Below, in pieces: positions 6,314 to 8,157 of a DNA stretch of 8,157 nt; the stretch's first letter is position 1; each line of letters opens with the position of its first letter. This stretch comes from an uncultured Bacilli bacterium. GTDB taxonomy: Bacteria > Bacillota_I > Bacilli_A > RF39 > UBA660. The notes under the pieces are model-generated. The model saw nothing but the letters and a program-made list of their open reading frames with translations. It searched no databases and was not told the origin of the DNA. The translations under genes and the position numbers were made by a program. The stretch covers positions 1-8,157 of the forward strand of contig CANQKU010000049.1 in NCBI GenBank assembly GCA_947624535.1, in the 5' to 3' direction.

Positions 6314-6350
6314 AAAAAAAATTCATTAGCCTATCCAATGAACTTTTTTT
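6314..6350 (-). terminator. Intrinsic terminator of the CsoR-family gene
   Basis: On the minus strand the stem TTCATT/AATGAA (6337-6342 and 6322-6327) closes a 9-nt loop and is extended by a G-T wobble and A-T pairs. A run of eight T follows. It begins about 20 nt after the stop at 6370. On the plus strand the wobble is an A/C mismatch, and no plus-strand gene ends here. Confidence 0.8.
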
Positions 6351-6369
6351 AAATCTTTAAATCCAATAA

Positions 6370-6666
6370 TTAATTTAGTCTACCAATTAATGAAATTAAT
6401 TCATCGATTGTTTCTAATTTATTTTCTTTAAGATCTTTTTCTAGTTGAACAGCTAAATGATCCTTTAATATTTTATTACCTAAGCCTTTTAAAGAATTAA
6501 TGATAGCTGATATTTGAATTAGAATATCATCACAATTACGATTATCTTCTACCATACCAGCAATACCCTTAACTTGTCCTACTAACATATTAATACGAGT
6601 ATTAATGCGTTGTTTTTCTTTATCACTAATTATTTCAACTACCTTTGTATCTTTTTTTTCTTTCAT
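6370..6666 (-). CDS. CsoR/RcnR/FrmR-family metal- or reactive-species-sensing repressor
   Basis: The 98-aa all-helical DNA-binding protein of the Trns_repr_metal family has RINMLVGQVKGIAGMVE at about 24-40 and NCDDILIQISAI at 44-55, then a second helix with KDHLAVQL at 68-75. In copper-sensing CsoR the ligands are Cys-His-Cys at spacings of 25 and 29 from the first Cys. Here those positions are C45, H70 and Q74, so the second thiolate is missing. That argues against a canonical Cu(I) sensor and leaves a nickel/cobalt-type, formaldehyde-type or other specificity open. These repressors bind G/C-tract operators and let go on binding their signal. One such operator lies in this gene's own promoter, so autoregulation is likely. 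No transporter gene is adjacent; the gene has its own terminator. The start ATG has GGGTGA 6 nt upstream. Confidence 0.9.
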   Translation of the reverse strand: MKEKKDTKVVEIISDKEKQRINTRINMLVGQVKGIAGMVEDNRNCDDILIQISAIINSLKGLGNKILKDHLAVQLEKDLKENKLETIDELISLIGRLN

Positions 6667-6684
6667 TCTTTATCACCCAATTTC

Positions 6685-6713
6685 ATTTTACACCTATAGG
6701 GGGTAACAGTCAA
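6685..6713 (-). promoter_or_regulatory. Promoter of the CsoR-family gene
   Basis: Minus strand -35 TTGACT (6708-6713), a 17-bp spacer, and -10 TAAAAT (6685-6690). Predicted start is near 6678, about 12 nt before the ATG, so the leader is short and just holds GGGTGA. The spacer contains the CsoR-type operator. The sequence just upstream of the -35 box is shared with the edge promoter at 1-23. Confidence 0.8.
6688..6706. promoter_or_regulatory. CsoR-type G-tract operator
   Basis: The plus strand reads TTACACC, TATAG, GGGGTAA. The arms match at six of seven positions and a G5 tract (6699-6703) lies to one side, which is the hallmark of CsoR-family operators (T/A-flanked C or G run, ACC-TATAG-GGGGT). 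It fills the promoter spacer and touches the -10 box, so a bound repressor tetramer would block RNA polymerase. The family assignment of the site follows from the adjacent gene and the motif. Confidence 0.78.
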
Positions 6714-6727
6714 GAAAATTTTTGCAC

Positions 6728-6756
6728 AAAAAAAACTTGGGATATAACCTCAAGTT
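6728..6756 (-). terminator. Intrinsic terminator of greA
   Basis: On the minus strand AACTTG, a bulged A and GG pair with CC and CAAGTT around a short TTATAT loop, followed directly by six more T. It lies 15 nt past the greA stop (6772). Its T-tract runs straight into the upstream region of the next promoter (-35 at 6708-6713). Confidence 0.78.
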
Positions 6757-6771
6757 AATTTATTATTTTAT

Positions 6772-7248
6772 TTAACTAATAGATGTAATTTCTACTTGAT
6801 AAGAGCCATTTGGACTTTCTACTGTTACAATATCTCCAACCTTATGATTTAGTAAAGCCTGTGCTATTGGTGATTCGTTAGAAATTTTACTTTCAAATGG
6901 ATCAGCTTCTTGGCTACCTACAATTTTATATTCATCTTCTTCATCATCGTCATCTACATATTTAATTGCAACTGTAGTACCTAAACAAACTTTATCTGTA
7001 TCTGTTTTCGTAATAATAGAAACATTTTCAAGCATCTTTTCAATTGTTTTAATTCTACCTTCAATTTGTGCTTGTTCATCACGAGCAGCATCATAGTCAG
7101 CATTTTCTGATAAGTCACCTAAAGCTCGTGCTTCTTTGATTGACTGAATATTTTCAGGACGTCTTACATTAATTAAATTGTCTAACTCCTTTTTTAATTC
7201 ATCTAAACCCTCTTGAGTCAAATAAACTGTTTTACTATTATTAGTCAT
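6772..7248 (-). CDS. greA: Transcription elongation factor GreA
   Basis: GreA enters the secondary channel of RNA polymerase and stimulates cleavage of backtracked RNA. The N-terminal coiled coil (about residues 10-75) contains the conserved tip GDLSENADYDAARDEQ; D45 and E48 in the numbering used here are the acidic tip residues. It is followed by an FKBP-like C-terminal domain with GTTVAIKYVDDDDEEDEYKIVG, ISNESPIAQALLNHKVGD and a final VEITSI. Length (158 aa) is normal for GreA. ATG 7248 is preferred over ATG 7254 because GAGG is 9 nt from the former but only 3 nt from the latter. The gene has two tandem promoters upstream and its own terminator. Confidence 0.97.
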   Translation of the reverse strand: MTNNSKTVYLTQEGLDELKKELDNLINVRRPENIQSIKEARALGDLSENADYDAARDEQAQIEGRIKTIEKMLENVSIITKTDTDKVCLGTTVAIKYVDDDDEEDEYKIVGSQEADPFESKISNESPIAQALLNHKVGDIVTVESPNGSYQVEITSIS

Positions 7249-7276
7249 TATCATTCACCTCTTTAACATGTTTTAA

Positions 7277-7305
7277 ATAATACTACAAAATTTCTTTTTT
7301 GTCAA
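7277..7305 (-). promoter_or_regulatory. greA proximal promoter P1
   Basis: Minus strand -35 TTGACA (7300-7305, perfect), 17-bp spacer, -10 TATTAT (7277-7282). Predicted start is near 7270, with a leader of about 22 nt carrying AGAGGTG. Confidence 0.83.
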
Positions 7306-7311
7306 TTATTT

Positions 7312-7323
7312 TCCCACTTGGGA
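7312..7323. repeat. Short dyad between the two greA promoters
   Basis: TCCCA-CT-TGGGA, a 5-bp perfect dyad with a 2-nt centre. It is the only GC-rich patch in this gap. It lies at the predicted start site of P2 and 6 bp upstream of the P1 -35 box, where a bound factor could block P2 or affect P1. It is short enough to be chance. Confidence 0.35.
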
Positions 7324-7329
7324 TTGCAT

Positions 7330-7358
7330 ATTATACCACAAAATGTTTAATTTATCAA
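7330..7358 (-). promoter_or_regulatory. greA distal promoter P2
   Basis: Minus strand -35 TTGATA (7353-7358), 17-bp spacer, -10 TATAAT (7330-7335, perfect). It starts just after the stop of the HD-hydrolase gene (7362-7364), so greA can be transcribed independently of that gene. Predicted start is near 7323. Confidence 0.75.
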
Positions 7359-7361
7359 TAG

Positions 7362-8157
7362 TTATTGCTCAATTTGGTGAAGAAACATTTCATCAGTCAT
7401 TCCACTAATAAAATCTATTACTTTTCTTTCATCTTTTGTTTCTTCTAAATATTTATTACTTTGATTATTTAAAAATATCTGATAGATGATATTACTATAG
7501 TCTTTTTTCTTAATAGCTTGTAAATATCTATTATAGATTTTTATCATTCCTTTTTGATAATAGTCATACTCTTCATTACTCATTGATTTACTATATATAT
7601 TTTTATAATTAAAATCTTTTAATTCATAAATAGCATTAAAAACTTTTTTACTTAACTTTATGTATGGCTTATCCATGCTTTCATTAATAATATCTATAAT
7701 AATATTGTTAACTATATCTTTGTTGTTATCACCTAATACTTGAGCAATTTCTGTTGGAATTTCTTCTCTTTTAAATCTACCTAATTGAATAGAATCTTCT
7801 ATATCTCTACCAATATATCCTATGATATCTGATATTCTAACGACACATCCCTCTAAAGTCATTGCTGAATATTTCTTAGATTTTTCTATATCTTTATAAC
7901 TTTCATGATATTCTCTTAAAAACTCATTCCAATCCTTTTTCATAGGAACATATTTTTCAGATACCATTTCTCCATTATGACAAAAAATTCCATCTAGAGT
8001 TTGTAAAGTTAGATTACAACCTTCTCCATTATGATCCACTATCATAAAATTTCTAACTCCTTGAATATTATGTGCAAAATACTCATTTAATTCTTTTTTT
8101 GAAATTTCATTTAACATAGCTTCGCCAGCATGTCCTAGTGGGGTATGTCCAATATCA
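7362..8157 (-). CDS. dgt: dGTPase-type HD-domain hydrolase, 5' part outside the window
   Basis: The frame stays open past the internal ATG at 8117 to the edge of the window, and the added codons read DIGHTPLGHAGEA. That is the conserved HD-domain segment of deoxyguanosinetriphosphate triphosphohydrolases (HDxGHxPFGHxGE), so the real start is beyond 8157 and 264 C-terminal residues are visible. Further family marks are EYFAHNIQGVRNF, NLTLQTLDGIFCHNG and, later, VVRISDIIGYIGRDIEDS, which supplies the downstream metal-binding aspartate region. Such enzymes hydrolyse dNTPs to deoxynucleosides and triphosphate, controlling dNTP pools. Substrate preference cannot be told from sequence. No terminator separates it from greA, so some read-through into greA is likely. 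Confidence 0.88.
   Translation of the reverse strand, partial: DIGHTPLGHAGEAMLNEISKKELNEYFAHNIQGVRNFMIVDHNGEGCNLTLQTLDGIFCHNGEMVSEKYVPMKKDWNEFLREYHESYKDIEKSKKYSAMTLEGCVVRISDIIGYIGRDIEDSIQLGRFKREEIPTEIAQVLGDNNKDIVNNIIIDIINESMDKPYIKLSKKVFNAIYELKDFNYKNIYSKSMSNEEYDYYQKGMIKIYNRYLQAIKKKDYSNIIYQIFLNNQSNKYLEETKDERKVIDFISGMTDEMFLHQIEQ

Noticed and set aside
7249..7254. ATG at 7254 as the greA start
   Set aside because: It lies only 3 nt from GAGG; ATG 7248 is at 9 nt and gives the usual GreA N-terminus.
8115..8117. ATG at 8117 as the start of the HD hydrolase
   Set aside because: The frame stays open to the edge and the upstream codons encode the conserved DIGHTPLGHAGE segment, so this methionine is internal.
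104..8157. Reassigned TGA (code 4) as in mollicutes
   Set aside because: All genes read through with the standard code and tryptophan codons are TGG. The absence of TGA stops (eight TAA, one TAG) is explained by AT bias.

Overview
The window is very AT-rich and gene-dense, with short intergenic gaps. It shows purine-rich Shine-Dalgarno sequences (AGGAGG, GGAGGTGA), sigma-A promoters with 17-bp spacers, A/T-flanked intrinsic terminators and almost exclusive TAA stop codons. Together with a GreA, a CsoR-type repressor and LysM and SpoIID-type wall proteins, this points to a low-GC Firmicute (Bacillota), probably a gut-type member of Bacilli/Erysipelotrichia or a neighbouring clostridial lineage. 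Tryptophan is encoded by TGG and no gene needs TGA read-through, so it is not a code-4 mollicute. The lineage is inference from style and gene content; nothing here identifies a species.

Layout. (1) Positions 1-103 hold a run of nine C at the very edge, a minus-strand -35 box for a gene outside the window, and a terminator. (2) Positions 104-1912 hold a minus-strand pair of related membrane-anchored proteins of unknown function. The pair is driven by a strong promoter whose -35 box is overlapped by a perfect 14-bp inverted repeat. (3) Positions 2016-2900 encode a PflX-like radical SAM protein, and 2958-4079 a protein with two peptidoglycan-binding and four LysM domains, both on the minus strand. 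(4) Divergent from these, 4149-5369 on the plus strand encodes a SpoIID-like protein with a C-terminal peptidoglycan-binding domain. It ends at a bidirectional terminator shared with the next, convergent gene. (5) From 5415 to the right edge the minus strand carries a TtcA-family tRNA thiolase, a CsoR/RcnR-family repressor with its own operator, greA with two tandem promoters, and the 3' part of a dGTPase-type HD hydrolase that runs off the edge.

How they fit. The right half is mainly housekeeping (tRNA modification, transcript-cleavage factor, dNTP hydrolase), mostly separate transcription units with individual promoters or terminators. The centre is a divergent pair of wall-binding proteins that both lack a signal peptide, which suggests a mother-cell/spore-envelope role or unconventional release. 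The left part is the least explained: an uncharacterised paralogue pair under an apparent operator, and an edge promoter whose spacer is largely a G homopolymer. A notable link is that the edge promoter and the CsoR-type gene's promoter share a nearly identical upstream sequence and both have G/C tracts in their spacers, so they may belong to one regulon.
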